This document shows, in pieces, positions 32,906 through 41,381 of a DNA stretch of 64,000 nucleotides. The DNA is from SZUA-229 sp041589175. GTDB lineage: Bacteria; Pseudomonadota; Gammaproteobacteria; SZUA-229. The notes under the pieces were generated by a model. That model ran no database searches. It was not told the DNA's origin and was given only the letters and a program-made list of their open reading frames with translations. The stretch spans positions 1 to 64,000 of the forward strand of contig JBFHWF010000002.1 in assembly GCA_041589175.1 (NCBI GenBank). The letters are read 5' to 3'. The number at the start of each line of letters is the position of its first letter. The stretch's first letter is position 1. The position numbers and the translations under genes were made by a program.

Positions 32906-33730
32906 ATGAGCGTAAGTTTTACTCCTGAGGAATATAAAAGTTTTCAGGCATTCCTGGAGAAAGCCTGTGGCATCGTGCTAGGGGAGAATAAGCATTATCT
33001 TGTCTCCAGTCGGCTCAATCGCTTGATGCAGGAAAATAATATTCCAACATTACAGGTATTGGTCGATACGCTAGAAAAGTCTTTGAGTAGCCAGCTTAAA
33101 ACCCGTGTTATCGAGGCCATGACCACCAACGAAACCCTGTGGTTTCGTGATACCTATCCTTTCAAGGTGCTTAGCGAGACGATTTTCCAGGAGTATCGTG
33201 ATGCACGAAAACCATCTGTAAGAATATGGTCCGCTGCCTGTTCCAGTGGGCAGGAACCTTATTCAATGAGCATGGTTGCTGAGGAGTTTGCCAGGGACAA
33301 TCCTGGTTTCCGAGTTGAAATCGTAGCAACCGATATTTCCCAGGCGATTCTTAACGAGGCTAAACAGGCGCAGTACGATGGCCTGGCGCTGGCCCGTGGT
33401 TTATCCGAAGAGCGTAAGCGGCAATATTTTTCCCAGCTGGGTGATCAGTGGCAGGTGAATGCAAATATTCGGCAACGAGTGAGTTTTCGTGAAGTGAATC
33501 TGTTACAGAACTATGCCACCCTGGGGCGTTTTGATGTAATTTTCTGCCGCAATGTGCTGATCTATTTCTCTACCGAATCGAAGAAAGATATTCTCGATCG
33601 CATGGCAAAAATACTCAATCCTCGTGGTTTCCTTATGCTGGGTGCGTCTGAATCCATCGCTCAGTACTCTGACAAGTTTGAAATGGTTCGTGCCAGTAGC
33701 GGTGTGGTTTACCGTCTTAAAGGCTATTGA
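32906..33730 (+). CDS. cheR: Chemoreceptor methyltransferase CheR
   Basis: SAM-dependent methyltransferase that methylates glutamates on chemoreceptors. The 274 residues have the N-terminal helical domain, then MTTNETLWFRDTYPF, the SAM motif IWSAACSSGQEPYS and FDVIFCRNVLIYF, all diagnostic. It lacks a pentapeptide-tethering insertion. A hairpin follows it before the flgB promoter, so cheVR probably forms its own transcript with some read-through. Confidence 0.96.
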   Translation: MSVSFTPEEYKSFQAFLEKACGIVLGENKHYLVSSRLNRLMQENNIPTLQVLVDTLEKSLSSQLKTRVIEAMTTNETLWFRDTYPFKVLSETIFQEYRDARKPSVRIWSAACSSGQEPYSMSMVAEEFARDNPGFRVEIVATDISQAILNEAKQAQYDGLALARGLSEERKRQYFSQLGDQWQVNANIRQRVSFREVNLLQNYATLGRFDVIFCRNVLIYFSTESKKDILDRMAKILNPRGFLMLGASESIAQYSDKFEMVRASSGVVYRLKGY

Positions 33731-33788
33731 GCCAATTACGTTCCCATTGTCCCTTCCCTTATCCCGACGGTAATGTGGCTTGCCGCAG

Positions 33789-33805
33789 GCGGCAAGAGTT
33801 GCCGC
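33789..33805 (+). terminator. Probable terminator/attenuator hairpin between cheR and flgB
   Basis: GCGGCAA (33789-33795) and TTGCCGC (33799-33805) form a 7-bp stem with a 3-base loop; a T-run follows after about 9 bases. An overlapping alternative hairpin, CTTGCC (33779-33784) with GGCAAG (33791-33796), cannot form at the same time. Confidence 0.5.
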
Positions 33806-33867
33806 TTAATGGTGTTTTTTCTTAACAGCGATTCGCTAAGTTTCTGAATCCATTATAAAAAATATAT

Positions 33868-33883
33868 TGGCATTACCTTTGCA
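33868..33883 (+). promoter_or_regulatory. Sigma-54 promoter of the flgB operon
   Basis: TGGCATTACCTTTGCA has the -24 GG and -12 GC elements exactly ten bases apart, with TTGC at -12. Predicted start about 33894, just upstream of the flgB ribosome site AAGGAG. In this class of bacteria the promoter would be driven by FleR or FleQ. Confidence 0.88.
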
Positions 33884-33907
33884 ACACTTCTGCACAAGGA
33901 GAAACTA

Positions 33908-34300
33908 ATGTCTGTAAATTTTGATAAAGCTTTCGGAGTCCATGATAACGCACTGCTGTTATTCGAGCGTCGTACTCAGCTGCTATCCGAAAACATTGCC
34001 AATGTTGATACCCCGGACTTCCGGGCTCGTGATATTGATTTCCAACAGGCATTACAACAGGCACAGTCAAACCGACTGCTTATGCAAACGTCACATGCCG
34101 AGCATATTCAGCCATCACAACAGCCATTCTCCGAGCATGTGCAGTATCGTGAGGTTGAGCAAAGTGCGGCGGATGGTAACACGGTTGATCTTCAGAAAGA
34201 GAAGGCTGCGTTTGCAGAGAATGCTATTCGCTATCAGACCACACTGCATATTCTGTCGAGAAAGATCAGTGGCCTTAAGTCTGCTTTCAAGGGTGAGTAA
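33908..34300 (+). CDS. flgB: Flagellar basal-body rod protein FlgB
   Basis: Proximal rod subunit in the periplasmic part of the flagellum. The 130 residues contain the rod motif LSENIANVDTPDFRARDIDF near the N-terminus and the C-terminal helix of the axial proteins. First gene of the flgBCDEFGH transcript driven by the sigma-54 promoter just upstream. The ribosome site AAGGAG is strong. It ends 2 bases before flgC. Confidence 0.97.
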   Translation: MSVNFDKAFGVHDNALLLFERRTQLLSENIANVDTPDFRARDIDFQQALQQAQSNRLLMQTSHAEHIQPSQQPFSEHVQYREVEQSAADGNTVDLQKEKAAFAENAIRYQTTLHILSRKISGLKSAFKGE

Positions 34301-34302
34301 TT

Positions 34303-34719
34303 ATGTCTGTGTTTAAAATTTTTGATGTTGCAGGTTCCGGAATGAGTGCACAGATGTTGCGCCTTAATACGGTAGCATCCAATCTGGCGAATACCGAATC
34401 GGTGGTAACCAATCGTGAAGATGTTTACAAGGCGCGACATCCGGTATTCGAATCTATTCTGCAGCAAACAGGCAGTATGGATGAGGTTGCCACAGTACGA
34501 GTGAAAGAAATTGTCGAAGAAGAAACGGCGGCTATACCTCATTACCGCCCCAATCACCCCTTATCAAATGCAGAGGGTTATGTGTATAGCCCGAATATCG
34601 ATGCGGTAGCCGAGATGGCAGATATGATTTCTGCATCGCGTAGTTATCAGAATAATGTTGAAGTCCTGAATACCGCCAAGCAGATGCTGTTACGCACGCT
34701 GCAACTGGGTCAGGCCTGA
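34303..34719 (+). CDS. flgC: Flagellar basal-body rod protein FlgC
   Basis: Proximal rod subunit. The 138 residues contain VASNLANTESVVT (the ANxxT rod/hook signature) and the C-terminal AEMADMISASRSYQNNVEVLNTAK axial helix, which is diagnostic for FlgC. Normal length; sits between flgB and flgD. Confidence 0.97.
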   Translation: MSVFKIFDVAGSGMSAQMLRLNTVASNLANTESVVTNREDVYKARHPVFESILQQTGSMDEVATVRVKEIVEEETAAIPHYRPNHPLSNAEGYVYSPNIDAVAEMADMISASRSYQNNVEVLNTAKQMLLRTLQLGQA

Positions 34720-34742
34720 TTAATTAATGCACTGAGGTCACT

Positions 34743-35417
34743 ATGGAAATCAGTCAATACGAAAATATTCCCGGTCTGAGAACTATCATGGATCAGAAGG
34801 ACGATCAGAAAGATCGTACCGAGCTGGGCCAGAATGAATTTCTCAAGTTAATGACGACCCAGCTTGCGAATCAGGACCCATTCAAGCCAATGGAAAACGG
34901 CGAATTCATGGGGCAGATTGCACAGTTTGGTACGGTCAACGGTATTAATGAGCTGTTAACGTCATTCCAGGATCTGGCCACAAATCTGCAGTCATCCCAG
35001 GCCTTACAGGCATCGAACCTGATTGGTCGTGAGGTACTGGTACAGCATAACCAGGGGTACCTGCCAGCAGATGGAAATCTCGCAGGTGCAGTTGAGCTGA
35101 CGTCGAGTGCATCTGATGTGGCAGTTAATGTTTACGATGCGAGCGGAGAAGTGCTGGGGCGGGTCGAACTGGGGGCTCAACCCTCGGGGCTGGTTCATTT
35201 CAACTGGGATGGCTCAACATTTAGCGGTCAACGTGCACCCAGTGGACGTTATCGAATCGAAGTTGAGGCTACCTATGGTTCAACCACAGAAGCATTAACA
35301 CCACAGGTGGTTGATCAGGTGCATAGCCTGACCCTGGGTGGAGTCGGTCAGGAAATGGTCGTCGAATTAAAGAATCTGGGTAGTGTCGGCTTCACCCAGG
35401 TTAACCAGATACAGTAA
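34743..35417 (+). CDS. flgD: Flagellar hook assembly scaffold FlgD
   Basis: Hook cap protein needed for FlgE polymerisation; it is replaced later by FlgK. The 224 residues start with the conserved cap segment GQNEFLKLMTTQLANQDPFKPMENGEF (a continuous stretch of which only the core LMTTQLANQDP is needed for recognition) and contain FlgD Ig-like and Tudor-like domains (VHFNWDG ... APSGRYRIEVEA). It precedes flgE by 29 bases. Confidence 0.96.
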   Translation: MEISQYENIPGLRTIMDQKDDQKDRTELGQNEFLKLMTTQLANQDPFKPMENGEFMGQIAQFGTVNGINELLTSFQDLATNLQSSQALQASNLIGREVLVQHNQGYLPADGNLAGAVELTSSASDVAVNVYDASGEVLGRVELGAQPSGLVHFNWDGSTFSGQRAPSGRYRIEVEATYGSTTEALTPQVVDQVHSLTLGGVGQEMVVELKNLGSVGFTQVNQIQ

Positions 35418-35446
35418 TTTGTGAGTCGCAACGCGAGGAGTTAACG

Positions 35447-36775
35447 ATGTCATTTAATATTTCACTCAGTGGTTTGAACGCTGCATCATCCGATCTGGAT
35501 GTGACCAGTAATAATATCGCGAATGTGGCCACTACCGGATTTAAAGGGTCGCGTGCAGAATTTGCCGATATATTTGCAACCGCACGACTGGGTACAACTT
35601 CGAAAGCTGTTGGTGCGGGTGTTCAGTTAGCCAATGTCTCCCAGCAGTTCGGTCAGGGTAACCTGGAGTTTACCGAGAATACACTGGACATGGCCGTGAA
35701 TGGTGAAGGTTTCTTTGTGCTTCGCCAGAATCAGAATAGCAGTGATATTGTTTATACCCGTGCCGGCGCTTTTCAGATTGATCAGAATGGTCTGGCAACC
35801 AATAGTCAGGGACAGATATTGCAGGTGTTTCCGGTAGATCAGAATTCAGGCAATGTTACGACTACGAGTTTGACCGGCACAATTCCACTGCAGGTTCCCA
35901 ATACCGTAGGTACACCCCAGGCGACTACACAGGTAGACATCAACCTGAACTTGCCCGCAGGAATAAGCCCGGCGATAAACCCAGCTGCACCAGGCGGTAT
36001 TGATGCCGAATTTACCGCTGCTCTTCCAGCCAGTACAGTAGTGCCGAGCACGACTAATTATCATAATTCAACGTCAGCAACGGTTTTTGATTCTCAGGGT
36101 AATTCACACATCCTCACGATGTATTTCATTATGACGGACGATGCCAATAATACCTGGGAAGTGCGTTCAACCATGGATGGCGTCCCCATGCAAATCGGTG
36201 GTGCTTTTTCACCGGCAACCATTGATTTTGACTCATCAGGTCAGCTGGACCTTGTAACTTCAACCACCAATGCCGCATTGAATTTCGATGCATTTGCTTT
36301 GACGAATGGTGCAGCAGCAATTGACATTACAATCGACTTCACTAACCAGGGTAATACGATTACCCAGGAAGCCCAGGGTAGTTTTACTGTTCAATCATTA
36401 AGTCAGGATGGATTTTCAACGGGCCGACTTTCAGGTCTTGAAGTGGCTGATGATGGGCTGGTTCGTGCAAGTTTTACCAATGGTCAAACAACTGCACTGG
36501 GTAAGCTGGCACTGGCTCGTTTTGAAAGTCCACAGGGTTTACGCCAGACGGGTAATACCAGCTGGGTAGAAACCGTTGAATCGGGTCCTGTTATTGGTGG
36601 TGAAGCAGGAACAGGTAACTTTGGTCTGATTCAGGCCGGTGCACTGGAAACATCGAATGTCGATCTGACTGCAGAGCTGGTAAACCTGATTACTGCACAA
36701 CGTAACTTCCAGGCTAACTCCAAGGCCATCGAAACAGCCAATAGTATTACGCAGACCATTATTAATATTACCTAA
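35447..36775 (+). CDS. flgE: Flagellar hook protein FlgE
   Basis: Main subunit of the flexible hook. The 442 residues start with SGLNAASSDLDVTSNNIANV and end with the axial C-terminal helix VNLITAQRNFQANSKAIETA. The middle holds the variable hook domains D1-D2. The ribosome site GAGGAG precedes the ATG. Normal length for gammaproteobacterial FlgE. It is exported by the flagellar type III system, like FlgD. Confidence 0.97.
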   Translation: MSFNISLSGLNAASSDLDVTSNNIANVATTGFKGSRAEFADIFATARLGTTSKAVGAGVQLANVSQQFGQGNLEFTENTLDMAVNGEGFFVLRQNQNSSDIVYTRAGAFQIDQNGLATNSQGQILQVFPVDQNSGNVTTTSLTGTIPLQVPNTVGTPQATTQVDINLNLPAGISPAINPAAPGGIDAEFTAALPASTVVPSTTNYHNSTSATVFDSQGNSHILTMYFIMTDDANNTWEVRSTMDGVPMQIGGAFSPATIDFDSSGQLDLVTSTTNAALNFDAFALTNGAAAIDITIDFTNQGNTITQEAQGSFTVQSLSQDGFSTGRLSGLEVADDGLVRASFTNGQTTALGKLALARFESPQGLRQTGNTSWVETVESGPVIGGEAGTGNFGLIQAGALETSNVDLTAELVNLITAQRNFQANSKAIETANSITQTIINIT

Positions 36776-36824
36776 TGATGGTTCGGCTAGACAGCTTGAA
36801 ATGAAGTGATAAAGGTATCGAAAA

Positions 36825-37565
36825 ATGGATAAAGTGTTATTTACCGCAGCGAATGGTGCAAGGCAGGCCTTACAGGCACAGAGTGCGCTTGCCCATAATC
36901 TGGCAAACGTAAATACCGTGGGTTTTAAATCGCATTTTAATACCTTCACCAGCTGGCATGTGGATGGCCCGGGGTTAAATACCCGAGTGATGAACCAGCA
37001 ACATGCCGATCATGTGGATTTATCTGACGGTCCTATGACTACGACTGATCGCGAACTGGATGTAGCCATTAACGGTACCGGCTTTATCGCCGTGTTGAAT
37101 TCTAAGGGCGAGGAAGCGTTTACTCGCGCGGGCGATTTTCGTATCGACAGTGTTGGACGATTAACCACAGGCGCCGGTTTTGCGGTACTCGGTAATGGCG
37201 GTCCTATTGCGATTCCTCCTGCAGAAAAAATTGAAATTGGTCAGGATGGATCAATCAGTATTTTACCGGTAGGGCAGACAGCGGATGCACTGGTGATTGC
37301 CGATCGCATCAAGCTGGTTGATCCTGATCTTGGTGAAATCGATAAGGATGCCGATGGACTTTTTCAAAATCGTAATGGTGCAGCTGAACCGGCTTCACCT
37401 AACGTGGTACTGGAAAGTGGTGTCATCGAACACAGTAATGTGAATGCGGTCGGTCAGATGGTTGAGTTGATTACCAATGCCCGACAGTATGAAGCGAATG
37501 TAAAAGTGATGCAGGAAGCCAAGGCGACTGATGAAGCCTCGGCACAATTGCTGCGTAACAGTTAA
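36825..37565 (+). CDS. flgF: Flagellar basal-body rod protein FlgF
   Basis: Proximal rod subunit of 246 residues. It has HNLANVNTVGFKSHF near the start, GDFRIDSVGRL in the middle, and the axial C-terminal helix MVELITNARQYEANVKVMQ. It starts 49 bases after flgE and lies 26 bases before flgG. Unlike FlgG it is single-domain in the middle region and slightly shorter. Confidence 0.96.
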   Translation: MDKVLFTAANGARQALQAQSALAHNLANVNTVGFKSHFNTFTSWHVDGPGLNTRVMNQQHADHVDLSDGPMTTTDRELDVAINGTGFIAVLNSKGEEAFTRAGDFRIDSVGRLTTGAGFAVLGNGGPIAIPPAEKIEIGQDGSISILPVGQTADALVIADRIKLVDPDLGEIDKDADGLFQNRNGAAEPASPNVVLESGVIEHSNVNAVGQMVELITNARQYEANVKVMQEAKATDEASAQLLRNS

Positions 37566-37591
37566 GTTTAATTTAGCCTGGAGTAGACGGT

Positions 37592-38377
37592 ATGAACCCG
37601 GCACTATGGATTTCAAAAACAGGTCTTGATGCACAGCAGACACGTATGTCTGTTATTTCAAATAACCTGGCGAACGTCAACACAACTGGATTTAAACGCG
37701 ATCAGGCGATTTTTCAGGATCTGATCTACCAGAATCGCAGGCAGGTCGGTGGTCAGACGACGGAAGACAGTCGAGCGCCAACCGGTATGTTAATCGGTAC
37801 AGGCGTGCGCGTTGTGGCAACCGAGAAACTCCATAATCAGGGTAATATTATCCAGACAGGTAAGTCACTGGATATCGCGATACTTGGTCGTGGTTTTTTT
37901 CAGATTCAACAGCCCGATGGCTCTCTGGCCTATACCCGTGATGGTACCTTCCAGATGGATGCAGATGGTCAGGTCGTCACCTCACAGGGCCTGCTATTAC
38001 AACCTGCATTAACGATACCAGCGGATACGCAAACTATTAGTATCGGTCAGGATGGAACGGTAACGGTTTTATCTGGAAATAATACGACGCCAACACAGAT
38101 TGGCAATATTCAGCTGGCAGACTTCGTTAATCCATCCGGTTTACAACCGGAAGGAAATAACCTGTTTACCGAAACCGCATCCAGTGGTGCGCCCACTACG
38201 GGTACGCCTGGCTTAACTGGCCTGGGTACACTGGAGAATGGTGCACTGGAAACCTCAAATGTCAACGTCGTGGAAGAGCTGGTGAATATGATTGAAACCC
38301 AGCGCGCATATGAAATGAACTCCAAGGTGATTTCGACCACTGACCAGATGCTTCAATACATCAGCAACAATATTTAA
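37592..38377 (+). CDS. flgG: Flagellar distal rod protein FlgG
   Basis: Distal rod subunit of 261 residues. Diagnostic are ALWISKTGLDAQQTRMSVIS, NNLANVNTTGFKRD, and the C-terminal VEELVNMIETQRAYEMNSK. The usual FlgG length. It lies between flgF and the L-ring gene flgH, which is the standard order. Confidence 0.97.
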   Translation: MNPALWISKTGLDAQQTRMSVISNNLANVNTTGFKRDQAIFQDLIYQNRRQVGGQTTEDSRAPTGMLIGTGVRVVATEKLHNQGNIIQTGKSLDIAILGRGFFQIQQPDGSLAYTRDGTFQMDADGQVVTSQGLLLQPALTIPADTQTISIGQDGTVTVLSGNNTTPTQIGNIQLADFVNPSGLQPEGNNLFTETASSGAPTTGTPGLTGLGTLENGALETSNVNVVEELVNMIETQRAYEMNSKVISTTDQMLQYISNNI

Positions 38378-38401
38378 TGTTGCCGATGCTGGAGATGTAA
38401 G

Positions 38402-39082
38402 ATGAAAAAGTTACTTAATTTAAAATGGCTCACACCACTGCTGGTTCTGTTGATGAGTGCCTGTGCCTCCGGCCCGGAAAAGCTGGCTGACTTCGAACCA
38501 CTGGTCCGGCCCGTAGCACCTCAGCCACCCAGCTATCAGAATGGTTCGTTGTTTCAACAGAATAGTGTCTCATTGTTTGAAGATCCCAAGCCGTATCGAA
38601 TTGGTGACATCATCACGATTAAATTACAGGAGAGCACCAGTGCCTCCAAGTCGGCGGGTACCAGTTCATCCAAGGAAGATGAATACACCATGACGGCGCC
38701 GACACTGTTTGGTCTGAATCCAACACATAATGGTCAGAACCTGTTTGAAATGAGTGTTTCACCGGAGCGTGAATTTTCGGGCTCCGCAGATAGCTCACAA
38801 AGCAATAGTCTGTCCGGTGAAATCACAGTGACGGTCGTTGATATCTTGCCAAACAGGAATCTTGTGGTGCAGGGTGAGAAGTGGTTTACCTTGAATCAGG
38901 GTAAAGAGTACATACGCATTGCGGGTGTGATTCGTCCGCAGGATGTATCGCCGGATAATACGATTGCCTCATCCAAGCTGGCCGATGCACAGATTGCCTA
39001 TAGTGGTGAAGGCTTCCTCGCCGATACCAATGAGCAGGGCTGGCTGGGTCAGTTTCTCAATAGCAGCTGGTGGCCTTTTTAA
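38402..39082 (+). CDS. flgH: Flagellar L-ring lipoprotein FlgH
   Basis: Forms the outer-membrane ring around the rod. The 226 residues start with a lipoprotein signal (LLVLLMSAC, lipid-modified Cys21). They include FEDPKPYRIGDIITIKLQE, LSGEITVTVVDILPNRNLVV and NQGKEYIRIAGVIRPQDV, all FlgH signatures. A strong terminator follows, making it the last gene of the flgB transcript. Confidence 0.97.
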   Translation: MKKLLNLKWLTPLLVLLMSACASGPEKLADFEPLVRPVAPQPPSYQNGSLFQQNSVSLFEDPKPYRIGDIITIKLQESTSASKSAGTSSSKEDEYTMTAPTLFGLNPTHNGQNLFEMSVSPEREFSGSADSSQSNSLSGEITVTVVDILPNRNLVVQGEKWFTLNQGKEYIRIAGVIRPQDVSPDNTIASSKLADAQIAYSGEGFLADTNEQGWLGQFLNSSWWPF

Positions 39083-39107
39083 ACCAGCATACCATCGATT
39101 TGCCATC

Positions 39108-39145
39108 AGCCTGGATGTTTGAGCCCAACATCCGGGCTTTTTTTT
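39108..39145 (+). terminator. Rho-independent terminator after flgH
   Basis: AGCCTGGATGTT (39108-39119) pairs with AACATCCGGGCT (39127-39138) with one wobble pair and a 7-base loop, followed by seven more T. A textbook terminator that splits the flagellar operon between flgH and flgI. Confidence 0.93.
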
Positions 39146-39191
39146 GCCCGTTCATCCGTGGCCACTTTTATCGCTCTTGAAATTTAAGTAT

Positions 39192-39207
39192 TGGCCTCTG
39201 TTTTGCA
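39192..39207 (+). promoter_or_regulatory. Sigma-54 promoter of flgI
   Basis: TGGCCTCTGTTTTGCA has GG and GC ten bases apart and TTGC at -12. Predicted start about 39217, 31 bases before the flgI ATG. It restarts transcription after the flgH terminator. Confidence 0.85.
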
Positions 39208-39247
39208 GTAATTCCAGTATATGTATTGATATATCTGGAGAGTGCCA

Positions 39248-40357
39248 ATGCTTTGGCGAGGTTTGTTATCATTTTTCTGTTTGAGTGTCTGCCTGATTGG
39301 CTCAGCGACGGCCGAGCGAATCAAGGATATCGCCACTATTGCAGGGGTTAGAGATAATCAGCTGGTGGGCTATGGGCTGGTCGTTGGCCTGGATGGCACC
39401 GGCGACCAGACATCGCAAACACCCTTCACCACACAGAGCTTCAAGAACATGCTGCAACAATACGGCATAGTTTTGCCGGAAGGTACTAACCCACAGCTGA
39501 AAAATGTTGCCGCTGTTGCCATTCATGCCAGCCTGCCGCCATTTGCGAAAACCGGACAGAAAATAGATATCACCGTGTCATCGCTGGGTAATGCCAAAAG
39601 CCTGCGAGGTGGAAGTTTGTTAATGACACCATTGAAAGGTGCGGATGGCAATATCTATGCAGTGGCCCAGGGTAACCTGGTGGTGGGTGGTTTTGGTGTG
39701 GCCGGCAGTGATGGCTCCAAAGTGACGGTGAATGTGCCCAGTGTTGGCCGAATTCCGAATGGAGCATCGATTGAGCGCGAGGTGCCCAATCCATTTGCAC
39801 AGATGGACAAGGTTGTGCTCAACCTGAACCGGAGTGACTTTACCACCGCCAACCGAGTGGTACAGGCCATCAATAACGTACTTGGCCCAGACAGTGCCCA
39901 TGCGCTGGATGCGGTATCGATACAGGTACTGACACCACCCACAACCACACAGAAAGTCGAATTTGTCTCCTTCCTGGAAAATCTGCAAGTTGCGCCAGAC
40001 AGTGCACCCGCAAGAATTATTATTAACTCAAGAACCGGCACCATTGTTATCACCGCAGATGTGCGTGTGAAAAGCGCCGCCGTTGCTCACGGTAATCTGG
40101 TGGTGAGTGTCACTGCCGACCCGATTGTGAGCCAGCCGGGTGGTGCGCTTAACCAGGGTACAACCGCAGTCGTCGCTCGTGATCAGATTAATGTGGAACA
40201 GGAAGATGCGCGGATGTTTATGTTCCGCGCCGGGGTGAGCCTGCGTGAGCTGGTCGATGCAGTGAATCGAGTGGGTGCAGCACCGGGTGACCTTGTGGCC
40301 ATGCTGGAGGCGCTTAAGCAGTCCGGTTCATTAAGTGCAGAATTGATAGTGATCTGA
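39248..40357 (+). CDS. flgI: Flagellar P-ring protein FlgI
   Basis: Periplasmic ring around the rod in the peptidoglycan layer. The 369 residues have a signal peptide (ending GSATA) followed by ERIKDIATIAGVRDNQLVGYG and LVVGLDGTGDQT, strong FlgI signatures. I chose the ATG at 39248, since GGAG ends 7 bases before it; a GTG two codons upstream (39242) is too close to GGAG. Its stop shares one base with the flgJ start (TGATG). Confidence 0.97.
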   Translation: MLWRGLLSFFCLSVCLIGSATAERIKDIATIAGVRDNQLVGYGLVVGLDGTGDQTSQTPFTTQSFKNMLQQYGIVLPEGTNPQLKNVAAVAIHASLPPFAKTGQKIDITVSSLGNAKSLRGGSLLMTPLKGADGNIYAVAQGNLVVGGFGVAGSDGSKVTVNVPSVGRIPNGASIEREVPNPFAQMDKVVLNLNRSDFTTANRVVQAINNVLGPDSAHALDAVSIQVLTPPTTTQKVEFVSFLENLQVAPDSAPARIIINSRTGTIVITADVRVKSAAVAHGNLVVSVTADPIVSQPGGALNQGTTAVVARDQINVEQEDARMFMFRAGVSLRELVDAVNRVGAAPGDLVAMLEALKQSGSLSAELIVI

Positions 40358-41328
40358 TGATTAGCGAGCCGTCACAAAACCTGTATGCAGACTTCGGTCA
40401 TATAACCGAGCTAAAAAAAGGTGCCCGCGAACAGGACCGGGAAACCATTCGTGAAGTGGCGCGGCAGTTCGAATCTCTGTTTGTGCAGATGATGCTAAAA
40501 AGCATGCGAGATACGGTGCCACAGAGTGAGTTATTTGGTAGTCATTCAGAGCGCATGTATCGCGATATGTATGACAAACAGATCAGCCTGAATATTTCTA
40601 ATGGCAAGGGCATCGGTCTGGCCAGAGTGATAGAGCGACAGCTGGGTGGAGCACCTGAGGACAGTATCGAACCGAAACCCATACAGGCCTATCTGGCAAG
40701 CCCACTGCCTGTAACATCATCGCTCCCACCTGTGGTTGAGCTTTCCAGAATAAGCCAGCCAGGGGAAGGCGCAAAGGTCATGCAGTCAAAGGCTCCGGAG
40801 GCTGCTGAAATACAGCAGACCTGGGACACACCAGAGGCCTTTATCGATGACATCTGGCCTCATGCGCAACGTGCTGCAAAGCGTCTGGGCGTAGATCCTG
40901 AAGTTCTGATGGCGCAGTCCGCGCTGGAAACAGGCTGGGGCAAGTATCTGCCGCTTCGAGCGGATGGCAGTAGTAGCTTCAACCTGTTTGGTATTAAGGC
41001 GGATCATCGCTGGGATGGAGACCGGGTCAGCATCAATACCCGAGAATTCCGACATGGGGTGATGCAGCGGGAAGAGGCCCAGTTCCGTGCTTATGATTCG
41101 GTCTCAGAAGCATTTGATGATTATGCAGACTTTATTATGCAGAGTCCGCGTTATCAGAAGGCGCTGGAACATGGCTATGATGCCGATGCCTATGCCCGGG
41201 AACTACAGCGGGCGGGTTATGCGACAGACCCTGATTATGCAAAGAAAATCAACAGGATACGAAACGGTGAGCTGCTCAATGATCAGCTTTCAACATTCAA
41301 GAATTCGGCCGAAGTGCCGCTAACCTGA
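40357..41328 (+). CDS. flgJ: Peptidoglycan hydrolase and rod-cap protein FlgJ
   Basis: Bifunctional: the N-terminal part (about 1-100, with ARQFESLFVQMMLKSMRDT) caps the growing rod, and the C-terminal glucosaminidase domain (about 165-310, with AQSALETGWGKYL) opens the peptidoglycan. The 323 residues are the typical length of the two-domain gammaproteobacterial form. It is translationally coupled to flgI. Confidence 0.95.
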   Translation: MISEPSQNLYADFGHITELKKGAREQDRETIREVARQFESLFVQMMLKSMRDTVPQSELFGSHSERMYRDMYDKQISLNISNGKGIGLARVIERQLGGAPEDSIEPKPIQAYLASPLPVTSSLPPVVELSRISQPGEGAKVMQSKAPEAAEIQQTWDTPEAFIDDIWPHAQRAAKRLGVDPEVLMAQSALETGWGKYLPLRADGSSSFNLFGIKADHRWDGDRVSINTREFRHGVMQREEAQFRAYDSVSEAFDDYADFIMQSPRYQKALEHGYDADAYARELQRAGYATDPDYAKKINRIRNGELLNDQLSTFKNSAEVPLT

Positions 41329-41381
41329 GTAGCAGGTAAGCAAATTGGCCATGCCGAAGCGATGCTAAAGAACAGAGAGCA

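Noticed and set aside
41354..41372. A GG-N10-GC pattern upstream of flgK (TTGGCCATGCCGAAGC from about 41346)
   Set aside because: The -12 box reads AAGC instead of TTGC; too weak next to the clear sigma-54 sites in this window.
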